DNA of 64,000 nucleotides from JAJDXW01 sp965202895. GTDB taxonomy: Bacteria; Pseudomonadota; Gammaproteobacteria; HK1. Within the stretch, counting starts at the first letter, position 1; every line of letters starts with the position of its first letter. The position numbers and the translations under genes are program-made. Below the pieces are notes generated by a model. It had not been told where the DNA came from, made no database searches, and worked only from the letters and a program-made list of their open reading frames with translations. The stretch is taken from contig OZ241901.1 of NCBI GenBank assembly GCA_965202895.1, positions 3,968,001 through 4,032,000 of the forward strand, read 5' to 3'. Below, one piece after another: positions 8,972 through 17,202 of this stretch.

Positions 8972-10012
8972 TCAATACGTGCGTTCCACGATGAATTCCG
9001 CGAACGACGCGAGGGCCGTCCGGAACCGGGTGTCGGGAACGTCCCGGAGGCCCATGCGCGCTCGCCGCACGTAGCCGCGAGCGGCCTCCATAGTGTACTC
9101 GATGCCCCCGGTCGCCTCAACGGCGTCGATGATCTCCGGGAGGTGTCCCACGTCGCCGGTCCGGACCGCTTCCCGCGCCGCGTGCGCCGTCGCCTTGCTC
9201 CCGGCCCGCATCGCATGGATCAGGGGGAGGGTAGGCTGGCCGTCGGCCAGGTCGTCCCCGATGTTCTTGCCGATGGCGGCGGCCGATCCCCGATAGTCGA
9301 GAACGTCGTCCACGAGCTGGTAGGCGGCGCCGAGGCTGGCCCCGAAGTCGGCCATGCGGCGTTCGTCCGCTTCACCCCGGCCCGCCAGCACCGCCCCCGT
9401 CCTGGCCGCCGCTTCGAACAGCTTCCCGGTCTTGTATCCCACGACTTCGAGGTAGCGCGCCTCGGTGGTGTCGGGATCGTGGCGGTTGGCGAGCTGCAGC
9501 ACCTCGCCCTCGGCGATGACGTTCGTCGTGTCCGCCATGAGCCGCATGAGGGGCAGGCTCCCCGCCTCGACCATGAGCTGAAACGCGCGCGAAAAGAGGA
9601 AATCACCGACCAGCACGCTGACCTCGTCGCCCCAGATCGAGTTGGCGGTCTCGCTCCCGCGGCGCATCGTCGAGCGGTCCACCACGTCGTCGTGCAGCAG
9701 GGTGGCGGTGTGGATGAACTCGATGATGACGGCGGCGTCGACGTGGGTTCGTCCTTCGTAGCCGAAGGCCCGGGCGGTGAGCAGTGCGAGGAGCGGACGG
9801 AGACGCTTCCCTCCCCGGGAGATGAGGTACTCTCCCGTCTCCCGGATGAGCGGGACCTTCGATTCGAGGTTCTCGATGATCCGGGCATCGACCGCGGCGA
9901 GATCGACCTCGACCGGGCGGCGGATGGATGCGAGTCGGTCCGGCTCGGGCGGCGGGTTCGGTGCGGACGAGGCCCCGGCCGATCGCTGCGGGCTCCGGGG
10001 ATTCATCGTCAC
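8972..10012 (-). CDS. ispB: Octaprenyl (polyprenyl) diphosphate synthase IspB
   Basis: This trans-prenyltransferase builds the side chain of ubiquinone by adding isopentenyl diphosphate to an allylic starter. The 346 residues include the two Asp-rich motifs, LLHDDVVDRS (first, DDxxD) and QLVDDVLDYRG (second), plus GGKRLRP near residue 70. A variable, Pro/Ser-rich stretch of about 30 residues leads the protein. The GTG at the complement of 10010-10012 is chosen because AGGAGG lies six bases before it; an ATG two codons later is the alternative. The gene is divergent from rplU, the arrangement seen in many gammaproteobacteria. Confidence 0.93.
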   Translation of the reverse strand: MTMNPRSPQRSAGASSAPNPPPEPDRLASIRRPVEVDLAAVDARIIENLESKVPLIRETGEYLISRGGKRLRPLLALLTARAFGYEGRTHVDAAVIIEFIHTATLLHDDVVDRSTMRRGSETANSIWGDEVSVLVGDFLFSRAFQLMVEAGSLPLMRLMADTTNVIAEGEVLQLANRHDPDTTEARYLEVVGYKTGKLFEAAARTGAVLAGRGEADERRMADFGASLGAAYQLVDDVLDYRGSAAAIGKNIGDDLADGQPTLPLIHAMRAGSKATAHAAREAVRTGDVGHLPEIIDAVEATGGIEYTMEAARGYVRRARMGLRDVPDTRFRTALASFAEFIVERTY

Positions 10013-10013
10013 G

Positions 10014-10042
10014 TTGAGCCTCCTTTCGATCCCGCGTAGAAT
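10014..10042 (+). promoter_or_regulatory. Sigma-70 promoter of rplU-rpmA
   Basis: TTGAGC at 10014-10019 and TAGAAT at 10037-10042 have a 17-base spacer, a good vegetative promoter. The -35 box overlaps the ribosome-binding site of the divergent ispB gene. Confidence 0.7.
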
Positions 10043-10120
10043 ACCGGTTTCCGGGCGGGGTCATGTCCCGCCTTCGTTTTTCCGGTTCGTGCGATGGAAC
10101 GAGAGGGTGGGAGGTTTCGA

Positions 10121-10435
10121 ATGCACGCGGTCATCGAGTCCGGCGGCAAGCAGTATCGTGTCGAGCCGGGAAGCCGCATACGCGTGGAGCGGATCGCGGC
10201 GGAGGAGGGCGCCCGGATCGAGCTCGACCGGGTGCTCTTCGTCGGGGATGGCGAGGAGGCGGCGGCCGGCGCCCCGTGCGTCGCGGGCGCCAAGGTCTCG
10301 GCCACGGTCCTGGGGCACGGGCGGGCCCGGAAGATCACCGTGATCAAGTTCAAGCGGCGCAAGGGCTACATGCGCAGGCAAGGCCACCGCCAGGCATATA
10401 CCGAGCTCCGCATCACGGACGTCGCGGCGGGTTGA
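10121..10435 (+). CDS. rplU: 50S ribosomal protein L21 (bL21)
   Basis: This 104-residue protein begins MHAVIESGGKQYRV, the conserved bL21 N-terminus, and ends with the basic segment KFKRRKGYMRRQGHRQ that contacts 23S rRNA. The ATG at 10121 has GGGAGG six bases upstream; an earlier in-frame ATG at 10094 would add nine residues not found in the family. It is the first gene of rplU-rpmA-obgE and is driven by the promoter at 10014-10042. Confidence 0.97.
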   Translation: MHAVIESGGKQYRVEPGSRIRVERIAAEEGARIELDRVLFVGDGEEAAAGAPCVAGAKVSATVLGHGRARKITVIKFKRRKGYMRRQGHRQAYTELRITDVAAG

Positions 10436-10460
10436 GCACCCGAACGGGGAGATTCTCCAG

Positions 10461-10718
10461 ATGGCGCACAAGAAGGCGGGCGGCAGCAGCCGAAACGGCC
10501 GCGACTCCCATTCCAAGCGGCTCGGGGTCAAGCGCTTCGGCGGTGAGCGGGTCAGGGCGGGAAACATCATCGTCCGGCAGCGGGGCACGCATTTCCATCC
10601 GGGCGAGAACGTGGGCTGCGGACGGGATCACACCCTGTTCGCCACGGCCGACGGCCAGGTGGTGTTTCACGCCGGCGGTCCCCGGAACCGCCGGTACGTG
10701 AGCGTACAGCCGGCCTGA
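10461..10718 (+). CDS. rpmA: 50S ribosomal protein L27 (bL27)
   Basis: This 85-residue protein starts MAHKKAGGSSRNGRDSHSKR and contains KRFGGERVRAGNIIVRQRGT. The flexible basic N-terminus reaches the peptidyl-transferase centre. There is no N-terminal cleavage peptide of the Firmicutes type. It is 25 bases downstream of rplU and belongs to the same operon. Confidence 0.98.
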   Translation: MAHKKAGGSSRNGRDSHSKRLGVKRFGGERVRAGNIIVRQRGTHFHPGENVGCGRDHTLFATADGQVVFHAGGPRNRRYVSVQPA

Positions 10719-10818
10719 GCGGGTCGCCCCCCCGAGGGCGTTCCCAAGGGCGCTCGCGCCGCGGCTCGCCGGAACGGGGCGCTCCTGAATCCTCCTTCGG
10801 GCTCCGCGGGCGGACCCC

Positions 10819-11835
10819 ATGAAGTTCGTCGACGAGGCGGTCATCCGGGCCGAGGCAGGTAACGGCGGAAGCGGTTGCACGAGCTTCCGCCGCGAGAAAT
10901 TCGTGCCGCGGGGCGGTCCCGACGGCGGCGACGGCGGCGACGGCGGCAGCGTTCTGCTCGAGGCCGATCCCGGGCTCGACACGCTGGTGGACTTTCGCCA
11001 CCGGCGGCGTTTCCGGGCAGGGCGGGGAGAAGACGGGCGAGGGCGTGGCTGCCGTGGGGCGAACGGCGCGGATCTGGTCCTGAACGTCCCGATCGGCACC
11101 ATGGTGTTCGCGACCGGGACCGGGGAGCGAATCGGCGAGCTGATGGCCCCGGGCGAGCGCCTCGAGGTGGCCCGGGGCGGGCGGCACGGGGTCGGCAACG
11201 CCCGCTTCAAGTCGAGCACGAACCGGGCTCCGCGCCGGTCTACCCCGGGCGCCCCGGGCGAGTCGCGGGAGCTGCGCCTGGAGCTCGGGCTACTGGCCCA
11301 CACGGGGCTGCTCGGTCAGCCCAACGCAGGGAAATCCACCTTCCTTCGAGCCGTCTCCGCGGCCCGGCCGCGAGTGGCCGACTATCCCTTCACCACCCTG
11401 CATCCCCAGCTCGGCGTGGTCCTCGTCGATCCGATGCGGAGCTTCGTCCTCGCCGACGTTCCGGGGATCATCGAGGGGGCGGCGGAAGGAGCCGGGCTGG
11501 GGCTTGCGTTCCTGCGCCACCTGCTGCGCACGCGCCTGCTCCTCCACGTCGTGGATGCGGCGGTCGGGACGCGGACCGCCCTCGCCGGCGCCCGCGCCGT
11601 CGAGGCCGAGCTGCGCCGCTACCGGCCCGAGCTCGCGAGCCGCGAACGGTGGCTCGTTCTCAACAAGATGGATCTCGTACCCCCGTCCGAGCGCGCGGCC
11701 TTGCACGAGACGTTCGTCTCCGAGCTCGGGGAGCCCGTGTACCGGGTGCAGGCGATCGACGGGAAAGGCTGCCGCGAGCTGTGCGCGGACGTCATGACCC
11801 GGCTCGAGGGCCTGCGGCCGGAGGGTGGGCCATGA
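10819..11835 (+). CDS. obgE: GTPase ObgE/CgtA
   Basis: This 338-residue GTPase acts in late 50S subunit assembly and stress control. The Gly-rich Obg fold fills residues 1-158 (FVDEAVIRAEAGNGGSGCTSF, and GPDGGDGGDGGS). The G domain follows with GQPNAGKSTF (G1), the switch region with DYPFTTL, DVPGIIEGA (G3) and NKMD (G4). The long acidic C-terminal tail of some homologues is absent, as in many shorter gammaproteobacterial forms. A 100-base gap separates it from rpmA. Its TGA overlaps the proB ATG by four bases. Confidence 0.96.
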   Translation: MKFVDEAVIRAEAGNGGSGCTSFRREKFVPRGGPDGGDGGDGGSVLLEADPGLDTLVDFRHRRRFRAGRGEDGRGRGCRGANGADLVLNVPIGTMVFATGTGERIGELMAPGERLEVARGGRHGVGNARFKSSTNRAPRRSTPGAPGESRELRLELGLLAHTGLLGQPNAGKSTFLRAVSAARPRVADYPFTTLHPQLGVVLVDPMRSFVLADVPGIIEGAAEGAGLGLAFLRHLLRTRLLLHVVDAAVGTRTALAGARAVEAELRRYRPELASRERWLVLNKMDLVPPSERAALHETFVSELGEPVYRVQAIDGKGCRELCADVMTRLEGLRPEGGP

Positions 11836-12935
11836 CCCGCATCGTGGTGAAGATCGGGAGCTCCCTGATCACCAACGAGGGCAGGGGGCTCGACACGGCC
11901 GCGATCGGCGGCTGGGCGTCCCAGATAGCCGGGAACGTCGGCCGGGGACACCGGGTCGTCCTCGTATCCTCCGGGGCCATCGCGGAGGGAATGCGGCGGC
12001 TCGGATGGCGGCGCCGTCCGAACGCCCTGCACGAGCTGCAGGCCGCGGCGGCGATGGGGCAGATGGGCCTCGCCCGAGCGTGGGAGAGCGGCTTTCACCT
12101 CCACGATCTCCACGCCGCCCAGATGCTGTTCACCCATGACGACTTCTCCCACCGCGGCCGCTATCTCAACGCCCGGACGAGCCTTCGCACCCTGCTCGAC
12201 CTCGGGGTGGTGCCCATCGTGAACGAGAACGACAGCGTGGCGACCGACGAGATCCGCCTGGGGGACAACGACACCCTGGCCGGACTGGTGGCGAACCTGA
12301 TGGAAGCCGACGAGCTGCACCTGCTCACCGACCGCAACGGGCTTCACACCGCGGACCCCGTGATCGATCCCGAGGCGAGACCGGTGCGCCGGGCCGATGC
12401 GAACGACCCGGCCCTCGATCGGATGGCGGGGCCGGGAGGAACCTGGGGGCGTGGAGGCATGGTCACCAAGCTGGCCGCCGCGCGGCTCGCCGCCCGTTCC
12501 GGGACCGCCACCCTGATCGCCTCCGGCCGCGAGCCCGCGGTGCTCACCCGCCTTGCCGCCGGGGAGGCGCTGGGAACCCGGCTCGACCCGGACTCCGCAC
12601 CGCTCGCCGCGCGCAAACGCTGGCTTGCGGGGCAGATCCAGGTCTCGGGCTGCCTGGTGATCGACGACGGGGCGGTCCGCGTGCTGCGGGAGTCGGGCCG
12701 CAGTCTTCTGCCCGTGGGGGTGACGAGGGTCGAAGGCCGGTTCGCGCGCGGCGAGATCGTGTCCTGCGTGGACCGCGACGGACGCGAAGTGGCGCGCGGG
12801 CTGGTGAACTACGGGGCGGACGAATCGCGCTCCATCATGGGCCGGCCGAGCGGCTCGATCACCGGACGGCTAGGCTACTCCCACGAGCCGGAGCTCATCC
12901 ACCGCGACAACCTGGTGCTGGTCGGCTCGGGATGA
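11832..12935 (+). CDS. proB: Glutamate 5-kinase ProB
   Basis: ProB phosphorylates glutamate to glutamyl-5-phosphate, the first step of proline synthesis. The 367 residues comprise an amino-acid-kinase domain (VVKIGSSLITNEG at residues 4-16, VNENDSVATDE, and the GRGGMVTKLAAA nucleotide loop) and a C-terminal PUA domain from about residue 275. The length matches two-domain ProB. Start and obgE stop share ATGA, so it is translated as the last gene of the obgE operon. proA is not adjacent. It is convergent with rpsT, separated by six bases. Confidence 0.95.
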   Translation: MTRIVVKIGSSLITNEGRGLDTAAIGGWASQIAGNVGRGHRVVLVSSGAIAEGMRRLGWRRRPNALHELQAAAAMGQMGLARAWESGFHLHDLHAAQMLFTHDDFSHRGRYLNARTSLRTLLDLGVVPIVNENDSVATDEIRLGDNDTLAGLVANLMEADELHLLTDRNGLHTADPVIDPEARPVRRADANDPALDRMAGPGGTWGRGGMVTKLAAARLAARSGTATLIASGREPAVLTRLAAGEALGTRLDPDSAPLAARKRWLAGQIQVSGCLVIDDGAVRVLRESGRSLLPVGVTRVEGRFARGEIVSCVDRDGREVARGLVNYGADESRSIMGRPSGSITGRLGYSHEPELIHRDNLVLVGSG

Positions 12936-12941
12936 GGATGC

Positions 12942-13205
12942 TCACGCGATGGCGCGAATGCGGGCGTTCAGCCGCTTCTTGTGGCGGGCCGCCTTGTTCC
13001 GGTGAATGAGGCCCCGGCCGGCCGCCCGGTCGATGGCAGGGACCGCGTCCCGGTACGCCTCCTGGGCCGTTTCCCGGTCTCCGGCCCGAATCGCCCGGAC
13101 CGCCTTCTTGACGGACGTCCGGAGGCGGGACCGGGCGGACTGGTTGCGCCGCCGCCGCTTCTCGTGCTGGCGGCCGCGCTTCCTCGCTTGTGCTGAATTG
13201 GCCAC
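12942..13205 (-). CDS. rpsT: 30S ribosomal protein S20 (bS20)
   Basis: This 87-residue very basic helical protein begins MANSAQARKRGRQHEKRRR and ends with LIHRNKAARHKKRLNARI, both typical of bS20, which binds 16S rRNA early in assembly. The ATG is preceded by a good ribosome site (CAGGAGTG). A promoter can be read on the minus strand at 13246-13275. Confidence 0.97.
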   Translation of the reverse strand: MANSAQARKRGRQHEKRRRRNQSARSRLRTSVKKAVRAIRAGDRETAQEAYRDAVPAIDRAAGRGLIHRNKAARHKKRLNARIRAIA

Positions 13206-13245
13206 GGGGATGGAACACTCCTGCCGGATCCGGGTTCGAACGCCG

Positions 13246-13275
13246 ATTATCGCGCGCCCGGCCCGGAGGGATCAA
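13246..13275 (-). promoter_or_regulatory. Probable sigma-70 promoter of rpsT
   Basis: On the minus strand TTGATC (complement of 13270-13275) and GATAAT (complement of 13246-13251) have an 18-base spacer and lie about 40 bases before the rpsT ATG. Confidence 0.5.
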
Positions 13276-13301
13276 CCACTTGGGCCAACACCATCAGGGC
13301 C

Positions 13302-13655
13302 GTTTCATTCTGCATCCGGGACGTGTGCCGGGTGCGCCTGCGAAGACGATCACGGGCGAATCGGGGCCGAAAGGGCGGATTCGACAGCCCATGCGGCGCC
13401 GGCCGGGACGCGGCGACCGTTCCCGGAGCCGGAGATCGAACGGAACGGCGTGGCCCTGCCACCGCCATCCGGGCCGGCGCCGCCCCGGCCGGCGATCCGG
13501 GGTGATTCGATTCCGCATCGGGGCCGCGCGCCGGATGCACGGTCTCGGGCGAAGAGATACGGGCCCGACGACTCGTGCGGCGCCGGCCGGGACGCGGCGG
13601 CAGTCCCCGGAGCCGGAGGCCGGCGGCATCGAACCACCCTGCCGGCGACCGGCGG
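13302..13655. repeat. Diverged tandem duplication in the rpsT-murJ gap
   Basis: The 453 bases between rpsT and murJ hold no gene I recognise. Two related blocks occur: about 13302-13500 and 13504-13655. The best-preserved part is a 43-base segment at 13392-13434 and 13576-13618 with 40 identical positions. A second conserved part (13304-13336 and 13505-13539) reads ATTCxGCATCxGGGxCG in both. A third, weaker match (ATCGAAC, then CCCTGCC) follows the 43-base segment. The spacing of the blocks is about 184-200 bases, with indels between matching parts. Open frames on both strands cross the region, but none has a start with a ribosome site or a recognised protein. Confidence 0.6.
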
Positions 13656-13658
13656 CCG

Positions 13659-15224
13659 GTGAGCGCTTCGAAGATGCTCCGGTCGGTCTTCTCGACCGGG
13701 GCCGGGACCCTGGTATCCCGGGTCCTGGGGCTCGTGCGGGACGTCGTCATCGCGTCCGCGTTCGGTGCGGGCGCGAGTGCGGACACGTTCTTCGTCGCCT
13801 TTCGCATCCCGAACTTCTTTCGCCGCCTGTTCGGAGAAGGGGCGTTCTCGCATGCGTTCGTTCCGGTGCTCGGCGAGTACCGGGCGTCGCGAAGCGAGGA
13901 CGAGGTCCGGGACCTCGTCGGCCACGTGGCGGGGACCCTGGGCGCGGTGCTGCTCGCGGTCACCGCGGCGGGGGTCCTCGCCGCGCCCTTCCTGATCTAT
14001 GCATTCGCCTCCGGCTTCGCCGGGGGGACGGACCAGGCCGCGCTCGCGGGCTCCCTGCTGCGCCTGACCTTTCCCTATCTCCTGTTCATCTCGCTGACCG
14101 CGTTCGCGGGCGGGATACTCAACACCTGGAGCCGTTTCGGGGTCCCCGCGATCACCCCGAGCCTGCTCAACGTGGCGCTCATCGCCGCCGCCGTCGTCCT
14201 CGCCCCGCGGCTCGAGGAGCCGGTCACGGCGCTCGCGTGGGGGGTGCTCGCCGGCGGTGCGGCGCAGCTCGCGTTCCAGCTGCCGTTCCTGTGGCGTATC
14301 GGGATGCTCGTCCGGCCGCGGCTGCGGCTCGCCCACGAAGGCGTGCGCCGTATCGTTCGGCTCATCGTCCCCGCGGTACTGGGGGTCTCCGTCGCCCAGG
14401 TGAACCTCCTCGTCGATACGCAGTTCGCATCGTATCTCGCCACCGGCAGCATCTCGTGGCTCTACTACTCCGATCGGCTCATGGAGTTCCCCCTCGGGGT
14501 ATTCGGGATCGCGCTCGCCACGGTGGCGCTGCCGAGCCTCGCGGCCCGCCATGCGGAGGACGATCCGGGCGGCTTCCAGGCGACGCTCGACTGGGCCCTG
14601 CGGCTCATCGTGGTCGTCGCGGTCCCCGCCGCCCTCGGCCTCTGGCTCCTCGCGGTGCCGATGATCGCCACCGTATTCCAGTACGGTGAGTTCGGGCCGC
14701 ATGCGGTCCGGATGTCGGCGCTCAGCCTGTCCGCCTATGCCTCGGGACTCGTCGCGTTCGTGGCCGTCAAGGTGCTGGCGGCGGGATTCCACTCCCGGCA
14801 GGAGATGCGGACCCCGGTGCGCATCGCGGTGGTCGCGATGCTCGCGAACGTCGTGTTCAACGTGCTGCTCATCGGCCCCCTTGCGCACGCCGGTCTCGCG
14901 CTCGCGAGCTCCCTCGCGGCCTGGCTGAACGCCGCGCTGTTGCTGAAGAGCCTCCGGGGCGGCGGCGTCTGGCGCCCGCAACCCGGCTGGACGAAGCTGC
15001 TCGCCCGGGCCGGCTTCGCGGCGGCGGCATTGATCACGGTCCTCGTCTGGCTCCACGGATCGTCCGAAGACTGGATGACCCGCGCGGGGCCCGGACGGGC
15101 GGTGATGCTCGGCGGTATCGTGGCGGCGGGAGCGGTGACGTGGTTCGGGGCGCTCGCGCTGAGCGGCCTGCGGCCCCGGGATCTCCTGCGGCCGATGGCC
15201 GGGCCCGCGCCGCCGCCCGTATAA
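13659..15224 (+). CDS. murJ: Lipid II flippase MurJ (MviN)
   Basis: MurJ flips lipid II across the inner membrane for peptidoglycan synthesis. The protein has 521 residues and about 14 helices. The N-terminus TLVSRVLGLVRDVVIA and FFVAFRIPNFFRRLFGEGAF carry the conserved Arg residues of the central cavity, and SWLYYSDRLMEFPLGVFG is a family signature in the middle. The GTG at 13659 is chosen because the first residues (MSASKMLRS) align with the usual short leader; an ATG five codons later is the alternative. Upstream in-frame codons run into the repeat region and are not family-like. Confidence 0.93.
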   Translation: MSASKMLRSVFSTGAGTLVSRVLGLVRDVVIASAFGAGASADTFFVAFRIPNFFRRLFGEGAFSHAFVPVLGEYRASRSEDEVRDLVGHVAGTLGAVLLAVTAAGVLAAPFLIYAFASGFAGGTDQAALAGSLLRLTFPYLLFISLTAFAGGILNTWSRFGVPAITPSLLNVALIAAAVVLAPRLEEPVTALAWGVLAGGAAQLAFQLPFLWRIGMLVRPRLRLAHEGVRRIVRLIVPAVLGVSVAQVNLLVDTQFASYLATGSISWLYYSDRLMEFPLGVFGIALATVALPSLAARHAEDDPGGFQATLDWALRLIVVVAVPAALGLWLLAVPMIATVFQYGEFGPHAVRMSALSLSAYASGLVAFVAVKVLAAGFHSRQEMRTPVRIAVVAMLANVVFNVLLIGPLAHAGLALASSLAAWLNAALLLKSLRGGGVWRPQPGWTKLLARAGFAAAALITVLVWLHGSSEDWMTRAGPGRAVMLGGIVAAGAVTWFGALALSGLRPRDLLRPMAGPAPPPV

Positions 15225-15345
15225 TCCCGGGCGCCGCCCAGGCCGATCCGAGGGCGTTCCGGCGGACGCGGCGCGAAGCGGCGAACGGCCCCCACGACCC
15301 GGAAGGAGGCCGCACCCCGGTCGGCCGCAACGGAGCGAAAGCGTC

Positions 15346-16287
15346 TTGGAGCTCATCCGCGGCCTGCACAACCTCGGCGCCCGCCACCGCGGCTGCGTGC
15401 TCACCATCGGCGTGTTCGACGGGGTCCACGTCGGACACCGGGCGCTCCTGGAGCGCCTCGCGGTGCTCGGAGAGGATTTCAACCTCCCTTCGATGCTGAT
15501 GATCTTCGAGCCGCATCCGCAGGAGGTGCTGGACTACCTGGTGACCCCGGCCCGGATCACCGGGTTTCGCGAGAAGATGCTGGCCCTGCGGACGACCCCG
15601 GTCGATCGGGTGCTCTGCGTGCGCTTCGACGAGAAGTTCTCCGCGATACCGGCCCGGGCGTTCATCGAGGATCTGCTCGCCGCCAGGCTGGGGGTTCGGC
15701 ATCTCGTCGTCGGCGACGACTTTCGGTTCGGACACCAGGCGGAGGGAGACATCGAGCTGCTGCGCGCGGCCGGACCGGCACACGGATTCAACGTCCATCG
15801 CCGCGACACGTACCGGATCGAGGGAGATCGGGTCAGCAGCACCCGGATCCGCAACATGCTCGCCGTCGGGTGGCTCGACGCGGTGGTTCCGCTCCTCGGC
15901 CGGCGCTTCAGCGTATCGGGGCGGATACGTCATGGGCGCCATCTCGGCGCCGGCCTCGGGTTTCCGACCGCGAACTTCGCCCTTCGCCGTCCGGTCTGCC
16001 CCATCTCCGGGGTCTTCACCGTCGGGGTGCGGCTCGATGGCCGGGACGACCCGCTTCCCGGCGTCGCCAACGTCGGCATCCGTCCGACCGTCGGGGGCGC
16101 GGAACGTCGGCTCGAAGTGCACCTCCTCGGATTCTCGGGGGATCTCTACGGCCGCCATGCGGAGGTCGAGTTCTTCTCCAGGCTGCGCGAGGAACGGCGC
16201 TTCGAATCCCTCGAGGCGCTGCGCGGCCAGATCGCCCTCGACGTGAAGTCCGCCCGCGAGTTCTTCGCCGCCCAGATGCTGGGTTGA
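15346..16287 (+). CDS. ribF: Bifunctional riboflavin kinase/FAD synthetase RibF
   Basis: RibF phosphorylates riboflavin to FMN and adenylylates FMN to FAD. The 313 residues start MELIRGLHNLG, the conserved N-terminus, which supports the TTG start at 15346. The nucleotidyltransferase motif TIGVFDGVHVGH (residues 22-33; more often GNFDGVH) is in the first half, and STRIRNML is the ISSTxIR-like motif. The kinase domain is in the second half (GFPTANFAL). A murJ-ribF order is common in gammaproteobacteria, but the usual next gene, ileS, is missing and lspA follows directly. Confidence 0.94.
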   Translation: MELIRGLHNLGARHRGCVLTIGVFDGVHVGHRALLERLAVLGEDFNLPSMLMIFEPHPQEVLDYLVTPARITGFREKMLALRTTPVDRVLCVRFDEKFSAIPARAFIEDLLAARLGVRHLVVGDDFRFGHQAEGDIELLRAAGPAHGFNVHRRDTYRIEGDRVSSTRIRNMLAVGWLDAVVPLLGRRFSVSGRIRHGRHLGAGLGFPTANFALRRPVCPISGVFTVGVRLDGRDDPLPGVANVGIRPTVGGAERRLEVHLLGFSGDLYGRHAEVEFFSRLREERRFESLEALRGQIALDVKSAREFFAAQMLG

Positions 16288-16292
16288 GACGA

Positions 16293-16805
16293 GTGGCCGC
16301 CGGGAGGACCGGACGGCGCGCGTTCGCGGCGTGGCTGGCCGGCGCCGCGGGCCTCGCGGTCGTCGATCAGCTCACCAAGGTGTGGGCGCTCGCGGCCCTG
16401 AAGGGGGTGGTCGCGCTCCTGCCTTCGCTGAACCTCGTTCTGGTGCACAATCCCGGGGCGGCATTCGGCCTCTTCTCCCAGGCAGGCGGCTGGCAGCGAT
16501 GGTTCTTCATCGCCGCCGGGCTCGCGATCGGGTCGTTCGTCGCGGTGTGGCTGCGGCGGGCCGCGCGGTCGGGCAGCCGGTGGCTCCCGGCCGGGCTCTG
16601 CCTGGTGCTCGGCGGCGCGCTCGGGAATCTCTGGGACCGGATCGTGCGCGGCGCGGTGGTGGACTTCATCGACGTGTACTACGGGCGATTCCACTGGCCG
16701 GCGTTCAACGTGGCCGACGCGGCGATCTCGGTCGGCGCCGCGATCCTGATCCTCTCCTCGTTCTTCGGCGGCGCCGGGGACGGCGCAGCCCGTCGTACAC
16801 GGTGA
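16293..16805 (+). CDS. lspA: Lipoprotein signal peptidase LspA (signal peptidase II)
   Basis: LspA cleaves the signal peptide of diacylated prolipoproteins in the inner membrane. The 170 residues contain four helices and all family blocks: VVDQLTK, LVHNPGAAFG, GNLWDRIVRGAVVDFID and FNVADAAIS, with the two catalytic Asp in VVDFID and FNVAD. The GTG at 16293 lies five bases after the ribF stop; the following basic residues (AAGRTGRR) precede helix 1. The downstream partners fkpB and ispH are not present here. Confidence 0.94.
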   Translation: MAAGRTGRRAFAAWLAGAAGLAVVDQLTKVWALAALKGVVALLPSLNLVLVHNPGAAFGLFSQAGGWQRWFFIAAGLAIGSFVAVWLRRAARSGSRWLPAGLCLVLGGALGNLWDRIVRGAVVDFIDVYYGRFHWPAFNVADAAISVGAAILILSSFFGGAGDGAARRTR

Positions 16806-16869
16806 TGCGGCCGGGCGCGCACGGCTCCCGTCGACGGCGAGGACGCGGCCCGGACCGGCCCCCGTTCCG

Positions 16870-16875
16870 TATAAT
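16870..16875 (+). promoter_or_regulatory. -10 box of tRNA-Thr promoter
   Basis: A perfect TATAAT lies 11 bases before the tRNA 5' end. No convincing -35 hexamer is seen at 16-18 bases. Confidence 0.45.
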
Positions 16876-16886
16876 GGCGGGTGGCG

Positions 16887-16962
16887 GCCGGTGTAGCTCA
16901 GTCGGCAGAGCAACTGATTCGTAATCAGTAGGTCCGCGGTTCGAATCCGCGCACCGGCACCA
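16887..16962 (+). tRNA. tRNA-Thr (CGT)
   Basis: This is a 76-nt cloverleaf. The acceptor stem GCCGGTG pairs with CACCGGC, the anticodon loop TTCGTAA gives CGT, the T loop is TTCGAAT, and CCA is encoded. The DNA just downstream (CAACAAAAACAATTGG) is unusually A-rich for this genome. Confidence 0.97.
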
Positions 16963-17202
16963 ACAAAAACAATTGGTTATGGAAACATCAGCCGGAAGCT
17001 GGAAACGACGCGCCGCCATCGTGTCACCGCAGCGCCACGATCCGCCGCGATTCCGATTGACCGCCGTTGATGCGCGCGCCGCGTGCGAAGTACACTCGCC
17101 CCCGGCTTCCGGACCGGCCTGATCGAAGCCGACCCGAAGCGATGCCGGATCGCCGAACGACGGTCCCTTTCCGGCCCGGAGACGCCGTCAGGAGAACGCG
17201 CC

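Noticed and set aside
13302..13655. CRISPR array in the repeat region
   Set aside because: There are only two copies, diverged, with spacing near 184 bases; there are no uniform spacers and no cas genes.
13190..14689. Plus-strand frame crossing the rpsT-murJ gap into murJ
   Set aside because: It has no ribosome site, runs out of frame through murJ, and the predicted protein is Arg/Pro low complexity.
15220..15225. TATAAT at the end of murJ as a ribF promoter
   Set aside because: No -35 element at a suitable distance, and the hexamer overlaps the murJ stop codon; evidence is too weak to annotate.
16887..17202. Integrated element at tRNA-Thr
   Set aside because: No integrase and no duplicated tRNA 3' end were seen downstream; only an A-rich patch follows.
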